Shown here in pieces: positions 6,876 to 13,231 of a stretch of 14,707 nucleotides of DNA. This stretch comes from Chloroflexota bacterium (GTDB lineage: Bacteria; Chloroflexota; Dehalococcoidia; Lucifugimonadales; JADFKI01), in NCBI GenBank assembly GCA_022565015.1, contig JADFKI010000059.1:1-14707 (forward strand), read 5' to 3'. The notes under the pieces were generated by a model. The model was not told the origin of the DNA and ran no database searches. It worked only from the letters and a program-made list of their open reading frames with translations. A program made the translations under genes and the position numbers. Every line of letters starts with the position of its first letter. Within the stretch, counting starts at the first letter, position 1.

Positions 6876-7265
6876 CTATGACTGTGAGCTTCCTACGATG
6901 TCACCTTCGAAATCGGCTACAAAGCTTAGGCAGTCCGCCCTCTCTTCCCCAAAGACTTCAAGACTGTCCAGGGTGGCCACCGTATGGCCCACGAATATCT
7001 TCCAGTCACGTTCGCTGATATCAAGCCCATCATGGGAAGTCTTCATATCACGCCCTCTGTAAGTGACGGGGCCGCCAAATGCTTCTCCTAAGAAGTCCAC
7101 GATCAGCTGACGGTGCGTTTTCATGCTGTCCTTACAGTGGCCTTTCCAATAGACGCCAATTTGAGGATCGGAAGTAAGCCGCGGGAGCAAGTCGTCGACG
7201 AATGCGGCGACGGCGTCATACCCTCCCAAACGCTCATATAGTGGCTTTCTTGATGGACTGGTCAT
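6876..7265 (-). CDS. Truncated haemoglobin, group I-like (globin copy 2)
   Basis: This 129-residue globin aligns without gaps to copy 1 over most of its length: LYERLGGYDAVAAFVDDLLPRL, RQLIVDFLGEAFGGPVTYRGRDMKTSHDGLDIS, with proximal His at H78. The shared RQLIVDF and RDMKTSH segments show recent common origin, while the C-terminal helices have diverged (SLEVFGEERADCLSFVADFEGDIV). As in copy 1, the B10 position appears to be Leu27 rather than Tyr. ATG at 7265 follows AAAGGAG with an 8-base spacer. A LuxR-type DNA-binding protein is encoded 270 bases upstream on the same strand and may control the pair; that is inferred from position only. Two diverged copies kept intact suggest distinct ligands or conditions. 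Confidence 0.9.
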   Translation of the reverse strand: MTSPSRKPLYERLGGYDAVAAFVDDLLPRLTSDPQIGVYWKGHCKDSMKTHRQLIVDFLGEAFGGPVTYRGRDMKTSHDGLDISERDWKIFVGHTVATLDSLEVFGEERADCLSFVADFEGDIVGSSQS

Positions 7266-7383
7266 GTTACCGCTCCTTTTAGATTTACCCCATCCAATCC
7301 TTCCCTAATTCAATATTTCAACGGCATAAAGTCATGAAAACTATGGTGCTTGGCACGATGATAGACCAGTTGACTTCTTCGGG

Positions 7384-7403
7384 CATCCCAGAACTACGTG
7401 ATT
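7384..7403 (-). promoter_or_regulatory. Conserved 20-base element upstream of globin copy 2
   Basis: This is the partner of the 6813-6832 element, 18 of 20 bases identical and at nearly the same distance from the globin start. It lies between the LuxR-type gene and globin copy 2, where a promoter or operator for the globin would be expected. Confidence 0.4.
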
Positions 7404-7535
7404 CTGACATGGCCACACGACAAATTCAGCGCAAAAGACAGTGGCGTTATGTCTGGGGATCCTGGAAATAGGGGCCCTAGTAGAACTAAAGGCGACGATA
7501 GCGGGTTATCGTGTACGGGAAATGTATGAAGCCAT

Positions 7536-7847
7536 CTAATGAATGCCATTCTGCACGGCATAAACCGCCGCCTCGACCCGATTTTTGGCGCCGGTTTTTG
7601 AGAATATGTTCGTCATATGTCGCGTAACGGTATTGAGACTTATAAAAAGGTCCCGGGCGATCTCGGAGTTATTCTTGCCCAGAGAGACTAGGCGCAGCAC
7701 CTCTTTCTCCCTCTGTGTAAGCGCGGCGCGATGAGGCTCTTCACGCTCATTGGCGACTACTTCATATTTCAAACTGTTCAAAAATGAAAGCACCTCATCC
7801 CTTACATCTTTAGCCGGCTTTTGCTGCCCCAGTTTCCGTAATCTCAT
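7536..7847 (-). CDS. Stand-alone LuxR-type HTH transcriptional regulator
   Basis: The 103-residue protein is little more than a GerE/LuxR DNA-binding domain. Residues about 42-103 read ALTQREKEVLRLVSLGKNNSEIARDLFISLNTVTRHMTNIFSKTGAKNRVEAAVYA, with the four-helix layout and the recognition helix around ISLNTVTRHMTNIF. The first 40 residues are a short charged stretch with no receiver, PAS or cyclase domain. In Chloroflexota this HTH variant often sits at the C-terminus of larger sensor or cyclase proteins, so this may be a domain released from such a protein, or a true single-domain regulator that dimerises and binds constitutively. ATG at 7847 has a modest TGAGGT upstream. It is co-oriented with the two globin genes and is their most likely local regulator, by position only. 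Confidence 0.8.
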   Translation of the reverse strand: MRLRKLGQQKPAKDVRDEVLSFLNSLKYEVVANEREEPHRAALTQREKEVLRLVSLGKNNSEIARDLFISLNTVTRHMTNIFSKTGAKNRVEAAVYAVQNGIH

Positions 7848-8023
7848 TTAAGACCTCACAATCCACTTCTATTTCGTTCAGTCTCGTTGACCACTCTTGG
7901 TACAAGACCTTTGCAAACCGGCATCCATGCCATCTAACCGCTTGCAAATTTTGGGGACTAGCCAACCTTCTCTGCTGACGCACCAAAACCAGGACTCGCC
8001 TGAAGTCTCACAGAAGAATGAAG

Positions 8024-9235
8024 TCAGATCACGCCCTCGGCCTTTAGCTTCGCCAGCCGCTCCTCATCGTAGTCGAGGAATTCGCTGAGGACTTCCGACG
8101 TGTGCTCGCCGAGGAGGGGCGGCGACTCGACCTGTACGGGGGAGTCGCTCAGCTTTATCGGGCAGCCGGGCATCTTGAAGGTGCCCCACTCGGGGTGGTC
8201 GTACTCGACTATCATCTCTCGCTCGATCAGATGCTCGTCCGCGTAGATGTCGACGGCGTTGAACGTGGCGCTGCAGGGCACGCCCGCGTCGCCGAGAATC
8301 CTCATGGCCTCGGTCTTGGTCCGGCCTCTCGTCCAGTCCTCGATCATGTCGTTGATCTCATCGGTCTTGTCTGCCAATTTGGACGGGTCTTGATATTCGG
8401 GGTCCTCGATGAGGTCCTCACGTCCTATGCACTTGAGAAGCCCGTGCCACATGTTCATCCTCATCGGGCCCGCTATCAGGTACACGTAGTCGTCCGGCCC
8501 GCCCGGCGCGCACTGGAACGTCCCCGATCCCGGTCGGCCGGGCCAGCGGCTGCCGCGCCTTGGAGGGACGATGCGGCCCTGGTCCGAGCGGCACATGGCG
8601 ACCCTCGTGAAGTTCACGACGGCGTCCTGCATGGAGACCTCCACGACCTGGCCCTTGCCGGTAGTCTGACGCTGCCAGAGGGCGGCCAGGATGCCGATGG
8701 CCGTGTGCATGCCGGTGCCGGTATCGCCTATGTTGGGGCCGGGCTTCATCGGGATTCCATCGGGGTCGCCCGTCGTCGTGAAGGCGCCGCCCGCGGCCTG
8801 GGCGACCGGATCGAAGCTCTTGTAATTACTATAAGGTCCGTACGTGCCGAAGCCCTTTATTCTCGCCAGGATTATGCGGGGGTTTATCTCCGATAGGACA
8901 TCATATCCAAGGCCGAGCCTCTCCAGAGCGCCGGGCGCAAGGTTTTCGGCTACGATATCGCCCTGCCTTACGAGATCAAAAAATATCTGCTTGCCGGTTT
9001 CGGACTTGAGGTTGAGCGTGACGCTCCGCTTGTTGGAGTTGAGGTTGAGGAAATACTCGGAGTCTTTGCCGTTGGCGCCGCCGGAGCCCAGGGCCGAGCG
9101 TCCGGGGTCGCCTCTGGTCGGCTCCTCCACCTTGATGACGTCGGCGCCAAGCCAGGCCAACGTCTGAGTGCACGAAGTACCGGCCTCGAACTGGGTCAGA
9201 TCAACAACTCGAATACCTTCAAGGGCCTTGCCCAT
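8024..9235 (-). CDS. CaiB/BaiF family CoA-transferase (class III)
   Basis: The 403-residue enzyme belongs to the formyl-CoA transferase/CaiB/BaiF family, which moves CoA between carboxylic acids through aspartyl anhydride and thioester intermediates. Visible features are the N-terminal LEGIRVVDLTQFEAGTSCTQTLAWLGADVIKVE, the PRIILARIKGFGTYGPYSNYKSFDPVAQAAGG stretch, the catalytic Asp171 in NIGDTGTGMHTAIGIL, and the small-domain residues near GDAGVPCSATFNAVDIYAD. Family members work as interlocked-ring dimers in the cytosol. The substrate cannot be assigned: the family includes oxalate, carnitine, bile-acid, succinate/citramalate and aromatic-acid transferases, and no acyl-CoA ligase or dehydrogenase neighbour helps. 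ATG at 9235 follows GAGGAGG with a good spacer. The GalU-like gene lies 45 bases upstream on the same strand, so the two may be co-transcribed. Confidence 0.93.
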   Translation of the reverse strand: MGKALEGIRVVDLTQFEAGTSCTQTLAWLGADVIKVEEPTRGDPGRSALGSGGANGKDSEYFLNLNSNKRSVTLNLKSETGKQIFFDLVRQGDIVAENLAPGALERLGLGYDVLSEINPRIILARIKGFGTYGPYSNYKSFDPVAQAAGGAFTTTGDPDGIPMKPGPNIGDTGTGMHTAIGILAALWQRQTTGKGQVVEVSMQDAVVNFTRVAMCRSDQGRIVPPRRGSRWPGRPGSGTFQCAPGGPDDYVYLIAGPMRMNMWHGLLKCIGREDLIEDPEYQDPSKLADKTDEINDMIEDWTRGRTKTEAMRILGDAGVPCSATFNAVDIYADEHLIEREMIVEYDHPEWGTFKMPGCPIKLSDSPVQVESPPLLGEHTSEVLSEFLDYDEERLAKLKAEGVI

Positions 9236-9280
9236 GAGTGCGCCTCCTCTAGTTTTTTAGCCGTTCCGGTCCGCTTTATA

Positions 9281-10147
9281 TCAGGCCAAGCTCGTTTCAT
9301 TGAGCCATTTGCGAAAGTCTTCGGCCATATCGTCCCTGTGCAACGCTGCGTATACCGATGCCTTCAACAGGCCCGCGGGCACGCCCACATCGAAATGCGT
9401 GCCCGGAAATCGGTATGCGTACGCCCTTCGCGTACGCCTGACCACGTCGATGGCATCGGTAAGCTGTAGCTCGCCTATCGCCCCCGGTTGAATCTCCTCC
9501 AGCGCATCGAAGACGTCGGGCGTCAAAACGTACCTGCCGATGATCGCCAGGTTCGACGGCGCATCTTCGAGCTTCGGCTTCTCGACCATCGCAACGATCT
9601 CGGAGACCAGCTCGGAGACCGGCCTGGGGTCCACGATTCCAAGGTTCGGCACGGCCTCGTCCGGGACCTCCTTGACGGCGATTACCGGCGCCTCGTACTC
9701 TGAGAAGACCTCGATCATGCTTCCAATCGTCGGCGATTCGCTCCATATTATGTCGTCGGGCAGGAAAACTGCAAACGGCTCGTCTCCGACAGCATCCTTA
9801 GCCATGAGAACTGCGTGGCCGAGTCCCCTCTGTTCGTCCTGGTATACGGAGACCGTCTCCACCATATCAGATATCTTGTTCATCTCCTCCAGGAGCTTTT
9901 CGTTGCCTCGCTCCTTCAGAAAGGCATCGAGCGCAGGGATATGGTCGAAGTAGTCGCCGGTCGCCCGATGGTCCCGTGACACGACGAGGATTACCTGCTC
10001 AATGCCCGCCTCGGCAGCCTCTTCGACGGCGAAATGTATCGTGGGGCGATCGAGGACCGGGATCATCACTTTGGGTATGGTCCTCGTAGCGGGGAGAAAC
10101 CGGGTCCCAAATCCGGCCGCGGGGATTACGGCCTTGCGAACGTTCAT
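9281..10147 (-). CDS. galU: UTP--glucose-1-phosphate uridylyltransferase (GalU-like)
   Basis: The 288-residue protein is a sugar-phosphate nucleotidyltransferase. The N-terminal signature AVIPAAGFGTRFLPATRTIPKVMIPVLDRPTI is the nucleotide-binding loop, close to GalU (GLGTRMLPATKAIPKEMLP) but with Arg22 for the first Lys and Val27 for Glu. GLGHAVLMAKDAVGDEPFAVFLPDDII provides the metal-binding Asp, AMVEKPK the sugar-phosphate Lys, and IGRYVLTPDVFDALEEIQPGAIGELQLTDAI matches the GalU C-terminal region. It makes UDP-glucose from UTP and glucose 1-phosphate for glycan, lipid and exopolysaccharide synthesis. ATG at 10147 was chosen over the in-frame 10222 because GGGAGCG lies just upstream and the family motif starts five residues later. 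A related specificity such as another NDP-hexose cannot be excluded. Confidence 0.9.
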   Translation of the reverse strand: MNVRKAVIPAAGFGTRFLPATRTIPKVMIPVLDRPTIHFAVEEAAEAGIEQVILVVSRDHRATGDYFDHIPALDAFLKERGNEKLLEEMNKISDMVETVSVYQDEQRGLGHAVLMAKDAVGDEPFAVFLPDDIIWSESPTIGSMIEVFSEYEAPVIAVKEVPDEAVPNLGIVDPRPVSELVSEIVAMVEKPKLEDAPSNLAIIGRYVLTPDVFDALEEIQPGAIGELQLTDAIDVVRRTRRAYAYRFPGTHFDVGVPAGLLKASVYAALHRDDMAEDFRKWLNETSLA

Positions 10148-10180
10148 CGTGCGCTCCCATTCGGAGTGTGGTGTTATCCG

Positions 10181-10209
10181 ATTATAGCAGCGCGGATATA
10201 CGTCGATAA
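10181..10209 (-). promoter_or_regulatory. Candidate sigma-70-type promoter of the GalU-like gene
   Basis: On the minus strand a perfect TATAAT (positions 10186 to 10181) lies 34 bases before the ATG at 10147, with TTATCG 17 bases further upstream (10209 to 10204). The -10 is a consensus match; the -35 is weak. The region between the two divergent genes is only 144 bases. Confidence 0.45.
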
Positions 10210-10291
10210 CGGTGCACGCCACAGGCAGGCCGTGAAGGCAACCCTAAAATACGCTAATATGTGTGCCACGTAAGTTTTGGGAGCTATTCGA

Positions 10292-11281
10292 ATGGACCCA
10301 CTGGCAAAAGCGCAGATCGGCACGACGGGGCTCGAGGTCACGAGGTTAGGTCTCGGAGGAGCGCCCTTTGGCGGCCTTTTCACCGACGTTGAGCAGCGGG
10401 CTGCCGTCAGCTCAATCAAGACGGCGATGGGCCTGGGCATACAGTACCTGGACACGGCCCCCCTTTACGGCACAGGCAAGAGCGAGCACTTTTACAGCGA
10501 GGCCCTGGCAGGCGTCAACCGCGATGACTTTGTGCTGTCTACCAAGGTCGGCCGCGTGCTGAATCCGTCGGACTCGCCGGAGAGCGATGACATCTACGTC
10601 AACCTGCCGCCGCTAAAGGCGGACTTCGACTTCTCCCGCGACGGCGTATTGCGGTCCCTGGAGGAGAGCCTCCGGAGGCTAAAACTCGACAGGGTGGACA
10701 TTCTGTTTATTCACGACCCGGACGATTTTCACGAGCAGGCGGTCAACGAGGCGTTTCCAGCGCTGGCGGAGCTGAGGTCCCAGGGCGTGATCAAGGCCAT
10801 CGGAGTAGGGATGAACTTCTGGGAGCCCCTGGCAAAGTTCGCCAGGGAGGCCGATTTCGACTGCTTCCTGCTGGCGGGCCGCTACACGCTGCTGGACCAG
10901 TCGGGGCTGACGGAGCTGATGCCGCTGTGCGAGGAGAAGTCCATGAGCCTTATTCTGGGCGGCCCGTACAACAGCGGCGTCCTCGCCTCCGACCTTTCGG
11001 ACGACGCCGAAACGACGTACTTTTACCGGGAGACGCCGCCCGAAGTGCTCGCGAAGGCGCGCCGAATCAAGTCGGTATGCGACCGCCACGACGTGCCGCT
11101 AAAGGCCGCTGCGTTGCAGTTCGGCCTGGCCCATCCGGCCGTGGCGGCCACCATTCCCGGCGCAAGGTCGGCCGCGGAGGTCGAGGACAACTTCAAGATG
11201 GCAAGCCTTGAGGTGCCGGCGGACCTGTGGAGCGAGCTCAAGCACGAAAGGCTCATACCCGAGCACGCGCCGACGCCTTGA
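10292..11281 (+). CDS. Aldo/keto reductase, aldose 1-dehydrogenase type
   Basis: The 329-residue TIM-barrel oxidoreductase has the complete AKR tetrad: D54 and Y59 in DTAPLYG, K85 in STKVGR and H141 in IHDPD. The NAD(P)-binding C-terminus includes TIPGARSAAEVEDNFK. The opening GTTGLEVTRLGLGGAPFGGLF with SEHFYSEAL resembles the D-threo-aldose 1-dehydrogenase / L-fucose dehydrogenase / pyridoxal 4-dehydrogenase branch, which oxidises a cyclic sugar or hemiacetal to its lactone. Its plus-strand neighbours, a mutarotase-like protein, an SDR and a lactonase-type amidohydrolase, fit that reading. ATG at 10292 is preceded by GGGAG at 10279-10283; a TTG at 10277 would add five residues. Family is certain; sugar specificity is inferred from context. 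Confidence 0.9.
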   Translation: MDPLAKAQIGTTGLEVTRLGLGGAPFGGLFTDVEQRAAVSSIKTAMGLGIQYLDTAPLYGTGKSEHFYSEALAGVNRDDFVLSTKVGRVLNPSDSPESDDIYVNLPPLKADFDFSRDGVLRSLEESLRRLKLDRVDILFIHDPDDFHEQAVNEAFPALAELRSQGVIKAIGVGMNFWEPLAKFAREADFDCFLLAGRYTLLDQSGLTELMPLCEEKSMSLILGGPYNSGVLASDLSDDAETTYFYRETPPEVLAKARRIKSVCDRHDVPLKAAALQFGLAHPAVAATIPGARSAAEVEDNFKMASLEVPADLWSELKHERLIPEHAPTP

Positions 11282-11372
11282 TACGCCGATTGGCTTTAAC
11301 TGAGTTGAGGCCAGAGGTCCGCCCCAACTGGCGAGTTTAGTGGACGTAATATCGAGGGAGGGGCTTCCATTG

Positions 11373-11433
11373 CCCGGACGCAGTCCGGGGTGGGCCGGGT
11401 GGGCAAGAACCCGGGGAGGGGAGTGTCTTGCCC
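11373..11433 (+). other. Two hairpins upstream of the mutarotase gene
   Basis: CCCGGAC (11373-11379) pairs perfectly with GTCCGGG (11383-11389) over a 3-base loop, and GGGCAAGA (11401-11408) pairs with TCTTGCCC (11426-11433). They lie in the 213-base gap between the aldo/keto reductase and the mutarotase-like gene. No T-run follows, so a leader structure or mRNA-processing element is as likely as a terminator. Confidence 0.35.
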
Positions 11434-11494
11434 TTCAGTGACGAAAGGCATCATAAGAGCCAGATTCCTTGTGCCTGGCCAAGGGGGTAAATCC

Positions 11495-11824
11495 ATGAAA
11501 TCCTTCGCGATGACCATCAACCTGAAAAACGACGCTGCCGTGATCGAGCAATACAAAGAGCACCACCGCAACGTCTGGCCCGAGGTCCTGGACGGCCTGA
11601 AGTCCATAGGTATCTCCAAGATGAAGATCTTTCTTCACGGGCGAAACCTGCTCATGTACCTGGAAGCGCCCGACGACTTCGATCTCGAGCGGGACTTTCC
11701 GCGATACATGGAGTCACCGCGGGCACTGGCCTGGGACAGACTCATGCGCCAGTTTCAGGAGCCCGTAGCCCGAGCCGGGGAAGGCGAATGGTGGTCGGGC
11801 ATGGAGCAGGTCTTCGAGCTCTGA
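11495..11824 (+). CDS. L-rhamnose mutarotase family protein (COG3254)
   Basis: The 109-residue protein has the small ferredoxin-like fold of RhaM-type mutarotases. The diagnostic N-terminal arrangement is present: Y20, H24 and WPE at 28-30 in YKEHHRNVWPEVLDGLKSIGISKMKIFLHGRNLLMYLE, matching the YxxxHxxxWPE of E. coli RhaM. The end, WWSGMEQVFEL, matches the family's closing motif. Such enzymes interconvert alpha and beta anomers of deoxyhexoses; some members are associated with L-fucose rather than L-rhamnose. ATG at 11495 follows AAGGGGG at about seven bases; an in-frame upstream start at 11390 would add 35 residues made from the hairpin region and is unlikely. It fits as an accessory to the neighbouring aldose dehydrogenase and lactonase. 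Confidence 0.9.
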   Translation: MKSFAMTINLKNDAAVIEQYKEHHRNVWPEVLDGLKSIGISKMKIFLHGRNLLMYLEAPDDFDLERDFPRYMESPRALAWDRLMRQFQEPVARAGEGEWWSGMEQVFEL

Positions 11825-11884
11825 TGAGCGGTTCAGGTGGGCCATATTTTCCGTCATGCGGCGTTTAGATGGATGGAGTGGCCC

Positions 11885-12015
11885 GACAGGCTCACCACGA
11901 ACGATGACATCGCCCTCGATTACCGCTCGCCCTGTCCGAATCCTTATTGTGAATATCGCCGGACTCCGCCGCTACGGAGAGCTTGTCGAAGGGTCGCCCC
12001 GCAGGGCTCACCGTA
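11885..12015. repeat. Dispersed palindromic repeat cluster
   Basis: GACAGGCTCACCACGAACG at 11885-11903 is the reverse complement of 77-95 inside the left-end repeat, with one mismatch in 19. Nearby, TACGGAGAGC (11973-11982) pairs with GCTCACCGTA (12006-12015) at 9 of 10 positions, enclosing GAGCTTGTCGAAGGG. The region carries no gene and appears to be debris of the same short repeat family, immediately before the duplicated SDR start. Confidence 0.5.
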
Positions 12016-12041
12016 TCTACATACCATTGTTTAGCGTGTTG

Positions 12042-12174
12042 AGAGGAGAAAAAATTGGGAGAGCTGGGCGGAAAGGTCGCAATCGTAACGGGCGCCGGCA
12101 GGCTAAGAGGCATGGGCTCAGAGGTGTCGTCGGGTGGCGGTCTCTGCGGGTGTAGGACAGGTAACCCCTCGTAA
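12042..12174 (+). pseudogene. Duplicated SDR 5' end forming a 39-codon leader
   Basis: From TTG at 12055, 63 bases match the first 21 codons of the SDR gene at 13169 with only two adjacent differences (GGC for GAT, Gly5 for Asp5). The ribosome-binding site is also shared, as AGGAG plus an A-run at 12044-12054. After MGELGGKVAIVTGAGRLRGMG the sequence departs abruptly and continues for 18 unrelated codons to a TAA at 12172-12174. The open frame is thus a hybrid 39-residue leader that ends one base before the ATG of the phosphotransferase (TAA-A-ATG). It cannot have SDR activity. Its near identity to the intact copy argues for a recent duplication or for selection on the translated leader. Confidence 0.8.
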
Positions 12175-12175
12175 A

Positions 12176-13054
12176 ATGAACCAGCAAGATTCTGACTCGC
12201 TCCGAAAGTTCGCATACGACTCGTTAGGCCATTCTATCGTCTTCGAGGACTTTTCACGCATCTACGGTAGGAAAACAATAACGTGGCGCATAACGGTCCC
12301 GGGCAAGAGCGATTACTACTTGAAGCGTCACGAACATCGTAGTCACTACCTCGCTGAGGTCCGAGCACTCGAGGAGTGGACCCAATGCCTGCCCGATAAG
12401 CCGTGGTGGTCCGTGCCGGAAGTCCTGACGACTGAAGACGAGTTGGGAGCGGTCATCATTACGAGCCTGCCGGGGCTAATATTAGAGGAGACGCGGGTGG
12501 AGTCAAGCTTTCGAACGAAACTCTTCCAACTTGCCGGCAGATTCGCCGAGTTGCTCCATTCGTCCCGAATCGACCTGTCCTCCGAATCGGCGTCACAGAC
12601 ATATACTGATGAAACGCTTGACCGATATCTGCTGGTCGCTGAGCCGCACATCGATAGTGCGACTCTGAAATGGATAGACTCGGTTGTCAGACGCTCTGAC
12701 GCATGGGAAGGACTGGCAATCGTCCCAACTCATTGTGATTTCTCACCTCGCAATTGGCTCTTTCGCGAAGGAAAGGCCCTGCTGGGAATCATTGATTGGG
12801 AGCGATCCCGGCCCGGTTACTTCGTCGAGGATTTTCAGCGCATGATTCAAGACCACTGGCTCCTCGAACCTCAATTAAAGGACGCGTTTTTCGCTGGATA
12901 TGGTCGAGAGCCTTCCGAACTGGAGTGGCGCCAAGCAAACCAGGTCGTTTTGATTAATGCTGTCACAGGCGTGCCGTGGTCGATCTCTCACGGAGATTCG
13001 GAGTTTGAGCAGCGGAATCGGGAGGTTATCGAGCGTCTAAAGAGCGTGCTGTGA
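12176..13054 (+). CDS. APH-family phosphotransferase, second and unrelated copy
   Basis: The 292-residue protein has the APH/choline-kinase-like fold: candidate ATP-lobe Lys50 (YYLKRHEHR) and Glu61, the catalytic loop PTHCDFSPRN (H186, D188, N193), and GIIDWERSRPG with metal-binding D207. It is not a close relative of the phosphotransferase at 979-1941; sequence agreement is confined to motifs. The substrate is unknown. ATG at 12176 was chosen because it begins directly after the stop of the SDR-derived leader; it has no strong Shine-Dalgarno of its own, so it may depend on ribosomes finishing the leader. A GTG at 12134 in frame would add 14 residues. The gene looks somewhat less GC-rich than the flanking sugar genes and splits the deoxysugar cluster between two copies of the SDR 5' end, which suggests insertion or transfer. 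Confidence 0.87.
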   Translation: MNQQDSDSLRKFAYDSLGHSIVFEDFSRIYGRKTITWRITVPGKSDYYLKRHEHRSHYLAEVRALEEWTQCLPDKPWWSVPEVLTTEDELGAVIITSLPGLILEETRVESSFRTKLFQLAGRFAELLHSSRIDLSSESASQTYTDETLDRYLLVAEPHIDSATLKWIDSVVRRSDAWEGLAIVPTHCDFSPRNWLFREGKALLGIIDWERSRPGYFVEDFQRMIQDHWLLEPQLKDAFFAGYGREPSELEWRQANQVVLINAVTGVPWSISHGDSEFEQRNREVIERLKSVL

Positions 13055-13154
13055 CCTCGCTCGACGTGGTGTTGACGAGGCAGCGTGCCAATCAACGTGC
13101 TGCGAGTTTTTCGGATGGATGTAATCTATCGTCATATGACTCATTAATCGACCG

Positions 13155-13231
13155 ACAGGAGGAAAAAATTGGGAGAGCTGGATGGAAAGGTCGCAATCGT
13201 AACGGGCGCCGGCAGGCTAAGAGGCATGGGC
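13155..13231 (+). repeat. Right copy of the SDR 5'-end direct repeat
   Basis: This stretch, from the ribosome-binding site through codon 21 of the intact SDR gene, is repeated at 12042-12117. Over the coding part 61 of 63 bases match; the ribosome-binding site differs by a one-base indel. The pair brackets the phosphotransferase gene at a spacing of about 1.1 kb. Confidence 0.8.

Noticed and set aside
8102..8896. A 264-codon plus-strand open frame within the CoA-transferase.
   Set aside because: The minus-strand protein carries the catalytic Asp and conserved motifs throughout, so this is a complement artefact.
11837..12155. Small plus-strand open frames after the mutarotase gene.
   Set aside because: They run through palindromic repeat debris and the duplicated SDR start in the wrong frame, with no protein features.
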